From Cruorifilaria tuberocauda (lineage: Eukaryota > Nematoda > Chromadorea > Rhabditida > Onchocercidae): a stretch of DNA of 64,000 bases. The position numbers and the translations under genes are program-made. Below the pieces are notes generated by a model. That model made no database searches. It saw only the letters and a program-made list of their open reading frames with translations, and was not told the DNA's origin. Location: assembly GCA_013365365.1 (NCBI GenBank), contig JABVXU010000023.1:1-64000 (forward strand), read 5' to 3'. Positions 37,541 through 50,800 of the stretch are shown here, piece after piece; position 1 is the first letter of the stretch; every line of letters begins with the position of its first letter.

Positions 37541-40114
37541 ATGACTTGTCTATCCATTATAATTGACTGTGATGCTCGTCATTGGGGTGAATTGGCCGAG
37601 AGGGAAAATAGTGAGAAAGTAATTTCTATACTGATTCATTCCATTGCTTCATATATCACAGCATATATGTCACTTTCTGCAGCGAATCGTATAGTCCTCA
37701 TTGGCGTTGATGAAGCACTCTTAGAGCCAACTATATACGCTGCAAATGCGTCATCAGATGTAAGTGTCCAGAGTTCGTAAATTGTTATGGAATCGAATGG
37801 TGGAATAGTGGTTCGCCTGAATTTATTGTTAAATCTTTTAAAATTGGTATCATTGGGTATCGGTACTCTAAGCAATTGTATAAATCTACTTCGGAAAGCG
37901 AGATGAGGATAATTTTTGATTCTGGGAATAGTAATTATTCGAATTTAAAGAAGAATAAACTGTTTCATAAGGAACCTTGACAATGAACACAGTATAGTGC
38001 GAGAATAAAAAGGAAGCTTGACAACAACTAATATTTGAAGCAGAATGAACTCTTGAAATTCAATTTAAAATGTTGTAAACTTTATTTAGATAGATATGAG
38101 TTCATCAGTAAAAACAGCATTACGAAATGCGCTTAAAAAATCAGCTTCTGCAACAAATACAGTGGAAACAACCATTTTCGCACCTGCTATTGCTACTGCC
38201 ATTTGTCGTATGTTTCATTTCCTTGCGAACTTACAAGATTTTCCTTCCAAAAAGTTTAGCTTTTATTTTGTGAAACCAAAATGATCTATTTTTATGCCTT
38301 CGCTTCTCACCTTATTTTTTAATGCTTTCTAGCTGGAGATTGATTTGTTAATTTCGAGGAGTTTCATAATACCATTACTTTGAGTACTGAAAAAATGATT
38401 TGTTAGAAGCGTTTCGGTACATATTTATACATAAACATACCATAATTTAACACACTGAATATTATTAAATGCTAAATTTGAATTTGGCTCAGTATGCGAA
38501 TATTTCTTCGGTATCTATATAGTTTATGAAGCTCTAAGTATCAGTAAAAAACAACAAAGCTATAATAATTCATTATTTATTTGTGAGAAAATAGCTGCAA
38601 ATGTTGATTTCTTTAATGATTGAGCTATTTTAATAGGAGTTCTTCAGATATCTTTCGTTATAAGAATGAAGTTGATAATGGAGATGGTCGTATCTTTGTT
38701 ATCAACATTGGTAGTGATCTCCGTGGAGAGCATAATATTTTAATGAATATCTTCTTCGCCGCTCATAAGCATAATATTCTCATTGATGTGGCCAATATCA
38801 GTTAGTTTTTTTCTTTTTTTTTATTCTCTCTATTAATTCAATGCTCGACATGGGGTAAACGTGCTGCACTGACACAATGCAGTCTGTTGCATTCTAGTCG
38901 TTATTTTCTTTTCGACAACCATGTACTTGAAATGTTATGATTATTACTAGAGATATGCGAATATTTGAAAAACGTATGAGCTTGTGAAGATATGTATTCG
39001 TAACACCTTCTGTTCTTTTGTAATCTGTTTGTTGATATTGCCATTATTTTGTTCCTTTCAGAAATCATAGTTGCGTATTTCCATTTTTTTCTCTAACATA
39101 ATTTTTTGAACGTACATTTAATCTTTGCACACGGCTAAATTTTCTATTCGTATGCGAAAGTAACAAACCAAAAATTTCCCATTCTTAATTTGTAATAAGT
39201 GAAGAATAATTTTACCTAAAAACTTGAAATGTTTCCTATAATTGTTAGATTAATTCACCGGAAATTCAGGTGTGCTGATTTTAGGCGAAACATCGCCAAT
39301 TTTACAACAGGCGAGCGATATTACTGGTGGTACTTACTTTAATCTTAAAAAACCGAAACAGCTACTGGAATATGGAATGGTTAGCACTTTAAGTTGGTCC
39401 GTTTCACTTTTTTTGATAAAGAACTCCCTTCTGGAGAAGTAGATAAATCACTTATTAATACTTATTGATTAAAACAATGAAGTGTTCCTGACATATTAAT
39501 ATAGGACTGAAAAAAAAAATCTAAATAATACGCTTTACAATTTTACTCATAAACATTAAGTATCATAAAAAGCATATGTTGTAGTGTTTTACGCTTGCAA
39601 GAGCATCGCTGCGTTCAGCATTCCTATCGCCTTCATCATCGGTTTCTGTAGATTATCGTGCTAGTTGCCATTGCCACGGTACTCCAGTGAGTATTGGATG
39701 GGTATGCTCCGTGTGTCTTTCGGTTCAATGCCACTTTAGTCCAATATGTCCAGCATGCAAGTCAGTTCGTGCTATAATTCTATTTCTTTCTTAATTTTAA
39801 ATTAAGTTAGCAATTTGGAATTCATATAATTTACAAAGCATTGACAACTTGAATCATCAAATTATATGGTAACGAAATAATTAAATATTAATGAAATATC
39901 ACGATATTTTAACACGTTTTGATACTACCACTAACAGATTCGTATGTAGATGTCTAAATGATAGAAACAATGTATTTTATTTCTTGAAATTCCCGAAAAT
40001 GTTGAGATCTTCTGGTAATGAATCGTTATTAATATAACCTAAAATTACAGTACTGTATTCAAAATTTCAACTTTGGCAAGAAGAGGACGGAAGAAACGTC
40101 GAGAGGAAAGTTGA
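37541..40114 (+). CDS. GTF2H3: TFIIH core subunit p34 (GTF2H3/Tfb4)
   Basis: Six exons, 37541-37759, 38090-38207, 38648-38800, 39270-39392, 39604-39760 and 40051-40114, join in frame to 277 residues. The N-terminal von Willebrand A-like fold starts MTCLSIIIDCDARHWGE and includes GRIFVINIGSD, IFFAAHKHNILIDVAN and LQQASDITGGTYF, all closely matching human GTF2H3. The C-terminus is the C4 zinc-binding region, VDYRASCHCHG..IGWVCSVCLSVQCHFSPICPAC, ending in a basic tail RRGRKKRREES. It is part of TFIIH, used in transcription initiation and nucleotide excision repair, pairing with p44. A ttttcag 20 bases before the ATG is a plausible trans-splice site. The exon 4 donor (aagttg at 39393) was chosen because it restores frame. 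The gene is convergent with the VKOR gene, with 17 bp between stop codons. Confidence 0.93.
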
Positions 40115-40131
40115 AAACAAACATAAAAAGA

Positions 40132-40926
40132 CTACAATCTCTTGCTGTCATTGTGATCCAAAATAGTATGTTTCTGAAACGAAAAATAAAGCAGTAGTGC
40201 ATTGATAATGTAAATGCATACACAAACCACACAAATAGTACGCAAGTAAACGAGAACAAAAAAGAGATATATTGACAGCATGTTCATAAGTACCGATAAA
40301 ATCCGTGATAACTTTCGTGCCCAAGAACTTTGGGTGAATTGTAGTAGAAACATGAAGGCATAAGAAAGACAACCGTACACAGGGTTTCTCTGAAATGATT
40401 CCGGTCATAGTATATGCAAATACTTTTTAGATGAAGATGTCACAAGTTGGAATTCTAGTTTTTGTTTTTTGCATTTCTTTATCGGATAAATTGCAAAATA
40501 AAGTTTTAACATACATATGTTACGCATATTACTGGGTATTTTCACGTACTGCTTTGTATTCGAAATTTATGCTGCTTATATTAACTTTCGCTATCCAATC
40601 AAAAAGGAGGTAGGAGAGAGGCAGAAATTTTATGTCATGCTTTCAAATTTCACGTGAAATTTTCTATACTAGCACTTTTTAAAAGCTCATATATTTACTT
40701 AGCATACCTGTATTAATATATGATCAGCTCCAAGAATAAGTGATACGATTCCGAAACCTTCGGCAAATGGTGAAAGAAAAGCTTTCGAACAACTAACATA
40801 GGAAGCTATGTCACACACTGGTCGATAATTCATATTACTGTCTAAATTGTGTTCCACATATAATGCATAAAGTGATACGGCTAGACCTATAAATGATAGA
40901 GCGGCACAAATATAATTTTGAGCCAT
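40132..40926 (-). CDS. VKOR: Vitamin K epoxide reductase family protein (VKORC1-like)
   Basis: Two minus-strand exons, 40926-40708 and 40389-40132, give 158 residues, close to human VKORC1 (163). It is a multipass ER membrane thiol oxidoreductase. The first helix is AALSFIGLAVSLYALYVEH. The loop cysteines C38 and C46 sit in VCDIASYVSC with the same eight-residue step as human Cys43/Cys51, followed by conserved SKAF and EGFGIVSLILG. Exon 2 begins RNPVYGCLSYAFMFLLQF and carries the redox CXXC as C126-V-V-C129 in TICVVCVCIYIINALLLYF. All four catalytic cysteines are therefore present. A caatcag 9 bases before the ATG may be an acceptor. To my knowledge C. elegans lacks a VKOR, so presence here is of interest; substrate is more likely protein disulfide formation or quinone recycling than clotting-factor carboxylation. 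Confidence 0.9.
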
Positions 40927-41443
40927 CGAATATAATCTGATTGCAATATTATTGGTTCAACTCTGCAAATTGAAATTGATAACTGATTAGTCTTTCAAGT
41001 AATGAGATTGTATGCTCGTACAATTTATATTTTTTTGAAATTCGCTGGTCATTTGGAATTAAATTTGTCGGACACCTGAAATGTAGACATTTCTATGATA
41101 TCAAATGTAATCGATCTAATTATCTATGCACTCTACTAGGTATTCACGACTGCGGTTGATACACATAATGAAAAATAAATATATGGGATTATTCAGGCAG
41201 ATAGGAAAGTTTGTTACCTTCAAATCTGTTAAATGAATATCGCGACATCACGGTGTCCGAATTAACCTACTTATTAAGAAATAATTTCCCGAAACATCTT
41301 TTCTGTTTTGCAACAGCGATGTTTTCAGCAATAAATTTGACCGATCACCGCGTAATGAAACAGATCATCTTGATTACAGACGGACGGATTTATTTATCAG
41401 TGAGGTCACCAGTTATTGCTTGTTGTGATTTCCAGGTCTTTTC
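40927..41443. promoter_or_regulatory. 517-bp divergent upstream region of VKOR and the small membrane protein
   Basis: Start codons of the two genes face away across this interval. Open frames inside it lack family signatures. A tttccag at 41429-41435 and a caatcag on the other strand provide likely trans-splice acceptors. Confidence 0.45.
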
Positions 41444-42096
41444 ATGGCTTGGTCAGCTTCATTCCGACATCTTGCTACTATCACTGGTATTGTTGTCGTA
41501 TTCGGCGGTGTTGGTTTGGGTGAGTTTTCGCTAATGGTGTTAAATAAGATCCCAAACGACAAGAAAAAAGAACGAAAATTCATTTTTGGATCTATTAGTA
41601 TCAGCTGTAGCGATTGTTGCTGTTCAAATTGAAATACTTTTTGTAATTGAACATAACAGTCCTTCTCTTCCGAATTCATGCTTAATAGAAGCATAAATGG
41701 AAAGGTGTTGTAGGAAGCCTTTGATCCAATCATTAATTCCCACTTTACAGTCCGTGAACATTTGCAAATGTTCAACATTCATAGAATACTGTAGCAGAAT
41801 AATTGGTTAACCGGAAAATAATTTAGCAATGTAGACGGTATATTTCATTTTATAGTTTTTATATATTTTCGAAGAATTAATATGGGATCAGTTAGAAAAG
41901 GGATTATTACTCGGAAATTCTATGCTATTAGCAAATTAAATTTGGTGAACTTAGTGTGAATCTCTTTCTAGGAGCATATAAATTGCGTCAATCAAGTGAA
42001 TCGTTACGCGGGCGTGGAATCCACTGGAGAAATCAAGAAATGGAAGATTTTTTGCATTGTAAGGAGGAAAATTTGAAACAAACACCTACACTATAA
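41444..42096 (+). CDS. Small single-pass membrane protein, 66 aa, unrecognised
   Basis: Two exons, 41444-41519 and 41972-42096, join with perfect phase (codon GGA split). The ATG is 8 bases after a tttccag, a good trans-splice acceptor. One transmembrane segment, ATITGIVVVFGGVGLGAY (about residues 11-28), follows a short amphipathic start (MAWSASFRHL); a charged tail RQSSESLRGRGIHWRNQEM..LKQTPTL follows. The layout resembles small mitochondrial inner-membrane or ER accessory proteins, but no family is recognised. It diverges from the VKOR gene, with 517 bp between start codons. Confidence 0.65.
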
Positions 42097-44811
42097 TTGT
42101 GTAAACGAATTTTACTTTTGCCTTTTTTTGTGTCAAATAAACACTCGTTCTTCATTCTAAAAAAGGCTTCAATAAACTTTTAGTCTTACTATCTCGCTAT
42201 CCTCGCTTATTCGAGAATAAAGAATTTAAGAGAGAAATGTATTAGTGTTTAGAGTCAGGTAAGTGATGTAACGGATGCAATCTAGTTTTATTAGTATATC
42301 AGAGTCAGTTGTGCATTTCTAAAAACAGGCTGTAGTGTCTTATGAAATTTATAAACTTCGTACAGAATATCGAGAATCGCATTCTTAATTTATATTGAAC
42401 TGAGGGAAGGAAGTATCATTTTCAGCTTTTTGGTAGGTAAATCAATAAGTGATAAATAACAAAGGAGCATTTTGAAACTGTGGTAAAGCAACATTTTGTG
42501 ATGGCATGAGGATGGCATATACTAAGTAGTAGGGAAAGGTAATATTGTTTGCTAGAGATTTCACAATAAGGGAACATTGCATATTACCTTGATGAATTTC
42601 GGATAGGATGGTGTATTCATTGATTATTTATTGGCCACTGAAATATTTTCGTAACTTTGGTATCATTATAGACTATTACCGCTTAAACATTTCAAGATTT
42701 TATCCAGAATTATTGTTAACAGGTTAATTTCACAAAATAACTCATCTAAGTTACAAAACTTACAAACTATAACTGTTTTACATATGCTCAGTTTTAAGTT
42801 CTCATGCTGTGATGAACTTTTTCAATTCATTTGTTTGATTATTACAAAAAAAATTTTTACATTAGTTGAGGTGTAACTCACTTAGAAATGCTCATTTAAA
42901 AAAGAGTTATTTTAGTTGATTATGCAGACCGTTAACTGTACGACTACAGCCGTATGCTGTTAGATCTTGTTTGACAATTGTAAAAGTTATCAATTGTTGA
43001 AAATGCTTACACTTATATTGTGCCATGATATATTAAGCATGCACACATTGATGTATGCATGTACAAATCGATCTGTGTGCTTTACGTGTTCCGGCCTTTA
43101 TTATTAATTATCAGTGACAGAAATGCTATTAAAATATTGCGAAAGAAGCATGTCATTCCTTTCAGTGATAATTTTGCTACTTAAAGCTGTTATCATTTCA
43201 AAATATTGCACTGTCTTTTCTTGACGATCAGTTAGCAGTTTGTTTTTTCGTAAAGTTTCTTTCAACAATTACTTCCTTTGAAATCTAATCATGCTACAAA
43301 GGAGATGTTAATGAATTGATTGCTCATGTGAAATATTCAGCTGATAGTAGGTAAAATTATCATATCAATCAAGTACTGCTAATTAGTAAATATTTAAATT
43401 TTGAATTAATACGTTTTGCATTGATATTTGAGAAGAAAGTGTTTTCAAAAACTCCAATTTTAATGGTCCAACTTATGTTTCTAAGATTTTTTGTACTTAG
43501 ATTTTGAAGACTCCCTATTTTTAATATTTGAATTAAAAACATAAATTACAATACCGTAATGATCAAAATTTCTATGAATCGAATCCAAAAAGCTGCATTT
43601 CTAGAAAAGGTTTAAACAGTTTGTTGTTTTGGCGTTAAGTTTTCAGGATTAAAATGCAAAGAATCTCATTTGCTTTTCTCATTGAGAAAAATGGAATCAT
43701 TTGCATGGAATTAATTTTGCTCTTTGTTTCATCAAATGGTTTCTGCATTACCGTACATTCAAGAAATTTCATGTGTAAAATTAAAAACGCAATTCATAGT
43801 TTCATTAGTAGGATAACTTCAATGCGAGAAGCTTTTACATCTCTCAATGTCAATACAAGGAATGAATATAATATGGAATTTTAACTGATACACCATAATA
43901 TCCTCATGGTTTATTATCGGAATTAAATTATTTATAATATTTATTTATATTTTGATACCGTTAACAGATCTTATTCGTTTCTATGTGGGCTCTTCTCAAA
44001 ATATTTCATTTTTCTTTCAGAATATTTTAGAGGGTTTGTGACAGATGATGCCTTAATCAAAGCATTTAATGTGCATATGAAGTAATAATTTTAAATTTTT
44101 GCAAGAATCGTTTGAATTATTGTCATCACATTACTTGTTAATTAGCAAGGCAGTAAGCTATTCAGAGAAAATGAGGATAAGTTGAAAAGAGATGAGACAA
44201 CTATAATAATACCTACTTTCGTTGAAAATAATGATGATAGCATATTGTATCGAGGAAATTTCTACTATCACATTCACCTAGTAATGAGGATAATATTTTT
44301 ACTACCGCTACTATCACAAATGATATGATAAAAGTGTCAAATGATTTGACTATATCTGCGATATCATCATCGAGAGTTAAAAGAAGTGAACCTATTCAAA
44401 ATGAACTTCAACAAAGCGACAATGGTGAAAAGTAAAGAATAATTAATTCAAGTGGAAATATTTCGAAATTACCTCTATTGATTTTAGAATTTAAAATAAA
44501 CTGAATTTTAAACAATTTAAAAATTAGTCTTAAAGTCAATTTGGGAAATTATTTGAAGTAATTAAAGCGAAAATGTGAAAATTATGATTATCATTTTTCA
44601 TCGGATAAGAATGAATACAAGTGAGAGTGGAGGAGGTATTATGTCTGAATATTTCCTGAAATAGCACATTCCCAATTGTGGTTGTTGCTGAAATACTACC
44701 TTCGAGACAAAATGAAATACCGTTTGGTAGAAAAGCTGAAATGCTTGCTGCCTGTTGTATGGCAGACTTGCTGCAAGAATGAAGGCAACATTTAATTTTA
44801 ATTTTTTGTAG
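42097..44811. other. About 2.7 kb without a recognised gene
   Basis: AT-rich. It holds the 3' UTR of the small membrane protein (candidate aataaa at 42136), then upstream sequence of the next gene. Around 44187-44435 there are two overlapping open stretches in different + frames with biased, codon-like composition (DETTIIIPTFVENNDDS and then SPSNEDNIFTTATITNDM), which may be a missed or frame-broken upstream exon of the following gene. Confidence 0.4.
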
Positions 44812-47800
44812 CTGATAATGGACAACATGGAAAGAGCAGATCATTCACAAGCAAATTTGGAGATTGTGCCAGCAGCACAATTCAGGTTCTCAGATTTTAG
44901 ATCGGTGGTCAGAAACTGATGAATGAGTGATGTTTTGACTGAATTTTCATGTTTTTTGAAAAGCGTAAATAATGGCTTTGAAGAAATTCGAAATTGCTGG
45001 AATACATAAAATTAGCAGTCCTCACCATCCCTATCTATCCTTCCTGGTGTCTTTTTATCCTTACTACTATAAATCAATTTTTTTCTCTTAAAAACGTATG
45101 AGATTATGGTTCATTCTAAACAATTCACAAAACTGCGAATATATATAATTCTGGAAGTTTTTTGCAGACTTACGAAGGATAAAACAGCAGTAACTCAAAC
45201 AAAATTTATAATTCAAAAACCGATCAAACTTCAAACCGTTATGTCAGTTCAGAAACCTTCGGTTCCAGATATTCAGGTAACTTTCACTTTAAAGAGTAGT
45301 AGAGTAAATAGAGTTGAAGAAAGCAAGATTTATTGAATAAATTGCCATAGTTCAACTTTAAATCGATATAATTCCAATTTTAGTCTATAATTTAAAATCA
45401 TAATAAATTAATTGAGTACATTTTTTCAATTAAAACATCAACTATCATAATTATTTACTTTACCAGTGAGAAATGGATTTGTTCATTCCGCAACATCGAA
45501 ATTTTTCTTTCGGGATTCGATGAACTCACAAAAGTTCTTCTTCTTTCTCTTTTATGACAATTGCGCTACAAGTTCAAACGGTTCTTAGGGAAATATTGTA
45601 ACTCTTTACGAGCTCATTCTGAACTAAAATGAAAACACAAATTCATTCTCTATCTGACAGTATTCCTTTCATTTAATCAGTATATGTTAAATCTATAATG
45701 TAACCATAACATTTCGGAATGTATTCCAATATCAGATAGCAAATTCCAACAGTGCAAAAAACTGCAATCCATTTATGAACATGGTTAAGTAACGACTGAT
45801 TAAAATTTTTTGATTCCCCGAGTGGAAAGCAAAGTAAAATAATTTATTTAAAAAATTGCTTCGTATGATTACTATTATTTCAAAATTTATCTTTCAACTT
45901 GTCACGTGAAAATTTGATAATTTTGCAGAACAAAATACAAAATATGAAATTGTAGGTCAGTATTTCAAATTATATAATATAAATACTACTCGAGATCACT
46001 ATAGAGTGAATATCGATAGGAAAGGAAAGCCTAAGATATTTTTCCGCCAACTAATTGCTTGACAATGAAGTCCAGGTGTAAAATTAATTACATTTGAGAA
46101 TATCTTTGAGATAATTTTATGCAAAGTATACTGAAAAAATACTTGAAGACTAGGCAAGTATATATAGAGAATAACTTTTTCTCTTAAAAGAATGCAAGCT
46201 TGGCAGCACTCTCTTCAGAATAATTGAATACTAAATATAATATTTAAATTCAATTTGAAATGCAGAAAATATGAGTTAAGAAGATAACTATATGAACATT
46301 AGTTGAAGCATAACTGATCGAAATATTTTAGAAAACTCTATGCTGCAACTCAGCAGTGGGCAGCTTATCACCATTAACAGATGGAACCCATCCTACTTGG
46401 ATCATCAGACGCCATTTAACTCAAAATGACAATACCACGAACGGCGACGGTAAAGTTTTCCAAGCGAATTTTGAAAGAAAAAGGAAATTTCAAGATTAAT
46501 ATAAGACTAAAATAAGGTTAATTTTGACTAAATTCAGGAATTAATTGCAATTCAGTAACTAATGAAAATCGATATTTGAATTTGTTCATGCGAAATAGAC
46601 TTTCAACTTTTTGTCGGATTGATAGCTTACAAAAATTTACAATCTGAATGTCATCATTTTGAAGTACTTTTAATTTCTCACTTGGAAAAATCGTTGCAGC
46701 AATTTTGTCACTTCTATTTGACTTTTATTTTATTCGAAATGAGAATCAATGAGCAAATTTTAATATGAATATCTGTTGAGAATTAAAATTTGAAAAAACA
46801 AAGCCAATAAGGATCGAAAATTGGGTAGCAGCAAATGTCAAACGTGTGGAAGAAAACCGGAAATCATTGCAGCAACAAATTCCTCATAAATCTTCCACCG
46901 CATCTGCTGCCTTCAGTAAGCTTTCTCCCACTTCACGTAAGCCAAACTTTCCCAAGGTCTGCACGCGTCTCCTATTCTCAATGACTCATCTTTTGCAAAA
47001 GCCTTTTGTAAATTGCAGAACTGTAATTGCATTACGAGGCTATCGATCACAGCATTGAATCTTTAGGTGACAAATTGCTCTACGAGATTTAGCTAAAGGA
47101 CGGGAAAACTCTTTGTGATAAGTGCTGTGATTTCCTGTAACCATCACTGGATCTCCCTCCTATCTCTCTTTCTCCTCTCTCTGTCTCTCTCTTTCTCGCT
47201 CTTTCCACAATTCAGATTATAATTTGAACTACTTGATAGAAATTATATTGTTATTATACATTGAACGAAATGCTAAACATTTTGAAATTGGTCCTGCATA
47301 CTTTTTTCTTTGTAATTGCATCATTTTTCGCCAAATTTAATCAGAAATAATCAACGATTACTTGTGGATGAATGAAACTTCAGTTAAACTGATGGAATTT
47401 GAAGAGATTCTAATCAGATTGATAAAATTGAAAGGATTTTTCTGGGAGAGAGGGCAGTTCCGCCCATTGATTTACAAATAATTCCCTTCAATTTAATTAT
47501 CTTTTGCAGAAGAAACAATTCAAGAATATGAGCGAATAATCGGAATGCATCGGCAACAACGTCAAACTGTAGCTTCTAGCAGTGAAAATGCAACGAAGTA
47601 TGGAACTTCATCGAATGCTACTTGCATAAATAGTATGCAAATTTTCAAAATTTCAATTGCAAAATGAGTATCAAGTTCGAAATTTCTTCTATTAAACAGA
47701 TCGATTTTCCATTTTAACGAACTGAAGTTAAATAAGGAAGTCTTAAAAAGATCAAAAGAGGAAACTAACAAAAGACGTAGTAGTATGGGAAGGACAACTA

Positions 47801-50800
47801 TCAGCTGATTTAAAAATAAGAGCTAACCGTAGAAGAATTATCAAGAAAAGAGTGGAGTATTATCACGACGCTTTTTTGAATCATCGATACTCGGTAAGTA
47901 AGTAAGAAGGATGTTATACTATCTGTTTATCACTTTTCGCTTTTTGAAATGCCATAATGAGCACTGTTACTTCATGAAAAGTCAGTTTTATATCTATCCT
48001 TCAAACCATCAACACATTATTGCGAAACAATTTATCTCTTCAAATATTTCCTCAATGAGTTCCATTCATTTTGAGTTTTTTGCTTTTTAGTTGTTTTTTT
48101 CCGATTTAAGTATTTTATTTCAGTGCTGAAATTCATTTCAATTAGGAATATTTCAAAAATGTAAACAGTAATAATGCTTTAGTTAGTTTATTTGACAGAG
48201 CCTTGCTATCATCATTCTTTTAATATTGCATAAAGTGAGGTTTCATATCATATCACATACTACCAAGAATAATGTGTAAAGGATACTAATTATGGAAGCA
48301 TCAGTGAGATTTCAAATATTAGAAGATGGAACCATAGTGTAAACTGTACTGAGATTTTAGAGTTCCAGATTTTAGAGTTTTAGAGAATAAGAAAGTTGAA
48401 AAAATGCACCAAGCGCATTTGCGTTGTTAATATCAAAGGTCCTTACTAGAAAATATAAAATGAATTGTCATACTTTTACGATATTCAGGTTAAATTAAAT
48501 TTTTTAAAAGTAAACTTTGATCTTTAAAAAGCAAAATTTACTTAAATTATTAAAATATGGAAGAAATTTCTACAGAACACTCATTAATCCAACAAATGCT
48601 TTTAAGATAAAACATTTGAAATGTCTATGCAAGTGATCAGCGACCAACATGAACACAAAGAAATGAAAACGATTTTGAGATATTTGAAACATGGAAGCAG
48701 AAAGACTGCTGAGCATACAGCGCCAATATCTGACCAATGTAATGACCAGATTCATAATGAAGTGCCCAATAATGAGCAAACAAAATTGGACAATCATCGT
48801 AAGCATTTTTTCTAAGATTTACCTAAGAATAGGTAGATTTACATCATTTCCATAATTAGGAATTGCAGTTCACATTGTGCCTTCATAATGAATTTGTATC
48901 CATCAAATTTAGTGAAACTTGATTCAATCCTACTTTTATCGTAACTTACTCAACCAACTAATTCAATTTCATAAAAATGCTGGAAGGATGAAATAATCTT
49001 CCAAATCACATGCGATTGATATTACAGTACTCTTCAAATTGATTTAAAGACATTGCTTTTCATTTTTTATTTTTGTTTCGACGTCAGAATTTGTAGCAAT
49101 CGTGCTGAAGCATAATTAAGGAATAAAGTACAGTGACTTCTACTGAAAAGTTTTCCGTTTTAAAATGAAATTTTTCCAGAGAATAACTGCTAAGTAACAC
49201 AAATCAGACTGGGACTAAGCAAATAAGTTTTCACTTAATTCGTTCCTCTTTTACTCTCTTTCCTCCTGTAATATGTCATGGATTAATGTACTGTTAGCAG
49301 AAATGCTGACTTCAGCAAATGGTACAATCAAGAAAGAAATCGGGAAAGTTCTTGTCAAACAACAATTGTAAGTCTTTAAAGAAAGGTCAACTTTGGTCAT
49401 TCTACCCGGCAACACTGAAGAAATTTCACCTAAAACCGGTGGTGCTTTTTTTAAAAAGCATTTAATTTTTCTTTCTTGAATCTTTCAGTAATCGTACTTC
49501 TGAAATGCTATGAATTTCCAGTTTTTCCAAAATTTTCCAACTTTCTATTCCATTTTCTGTTCCGTAATGTCAGATGGTCCTGTCTGATGATCGTTTTCCA
49601 TTCTTTCAATCGCGTTCCATGTCAATGTTTTGTTCTAACGACTTTTTATGTTTTATCAAAAACATTTTATCTTCGTTCATTTAAAAATTTTTCCAGTGTG
49701 GTGCATTATATTTTGTACTTGGATATTTTAAATTTTTAATAGTTGAAAACTTCAAAAAATTAAGTGGATTGTTTTGGATGGATATTAAGGTTTTATAAGA
49801 GATTCAGAAAGATTGTTATGGTTATCTGGAAGTAATGTATGAAAGTATTAAGTATTCTAGAAGTGATTAAAGTTAGATTTCTCCGGAATCAAGCGCCACA
49901 ATAGAATAGCAAAACAAAACAGCATTATTCAATCTAAGCTAGGAAAAGAAAAAAAAGATGGAATGGTTGTATGACGACAGGAATATGCTAATCAATTACT
50001 AAATTAAAACTAATATCTTAACTGTCCTGTCATGACCAGTTACTAACTTTTGTAATCGGACTTAATTGAAATCTGGAATTCTCCAGAATTAACAATAATT
50101 TTATGTTGCAAGAGTAACTGAAGCTGCTTCAGTAATTCACGTACGCAGATCAAATGTGCAAACAATAATTCTCATTTTTACTATGTATATTTCAGTGATG
50201 ATTTTGTGACATTTCAATTTTCTTCAAAATCAGAGAACTAAGTATCTAATGAATGTTTCCGTAGCTTGTATTGAATGGGGAAAGAATAAATTGAGAATGA
50301 TTCTTGTCAAAGAAACGTTTAAAGAACTTTATCAAACTTAACTCCATTATTTTGTGCCTCCATCACCTTTTACGCCTTGTTTATTTGAGAATCATTAGGA
50401 AATGACCTTCGAAAAACAATTTTACTTATATCATAAGCGGCTTAAATGAAACGTCTCACGTGATTTTTCCAGCATATTGATATATTTCTAGTTGAATTTT
50501 TTAAATTTCATTTCCGATTTTCCGCTATCCACTATCTTTTATTTTTTCTCTTGTTATTTCAATACTAATACAAATGATTTTAAATTCAAAAACGTTTTCG
50601 AAAAAGACATTCCATTTTTTCAATTGCTATAAACAAATAAGATGGCAATGAAAACGGTAATTTAAAATCAGTAAACTTTAAAGTTTACTGATTTTAACGC
50701 GCAAAGTACTGGCAATAGAGTTGATTTTTCAAAAAACACATTTCGTTCTGCTTTTCACTTAATTATTATTTCGGAAATTCAAAGCTGGAAATAAGCTCTC

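Noticed and set aside
40148..40408. Overlapping 82-86-codon minus-strand frames in VKOR exon 2
   Set aside because: Only the frame with RNPVYGC and the CVVC motif continues exon 1 in phase.
41413..41778. 121-codon minus-strand open frame
   Set aside because: Lies antisense to the spliced small membrane protein gene, lacks any family signature, and its codon content follows the opposite-strand exon and an AT-rich intron.
48570..48806. 78-codon minus-strand frame
   Set aside because: Antisense to a plus-strand exon of the unrecognised gene that ends at a good gtaagc donor and joins the next exon in phase.
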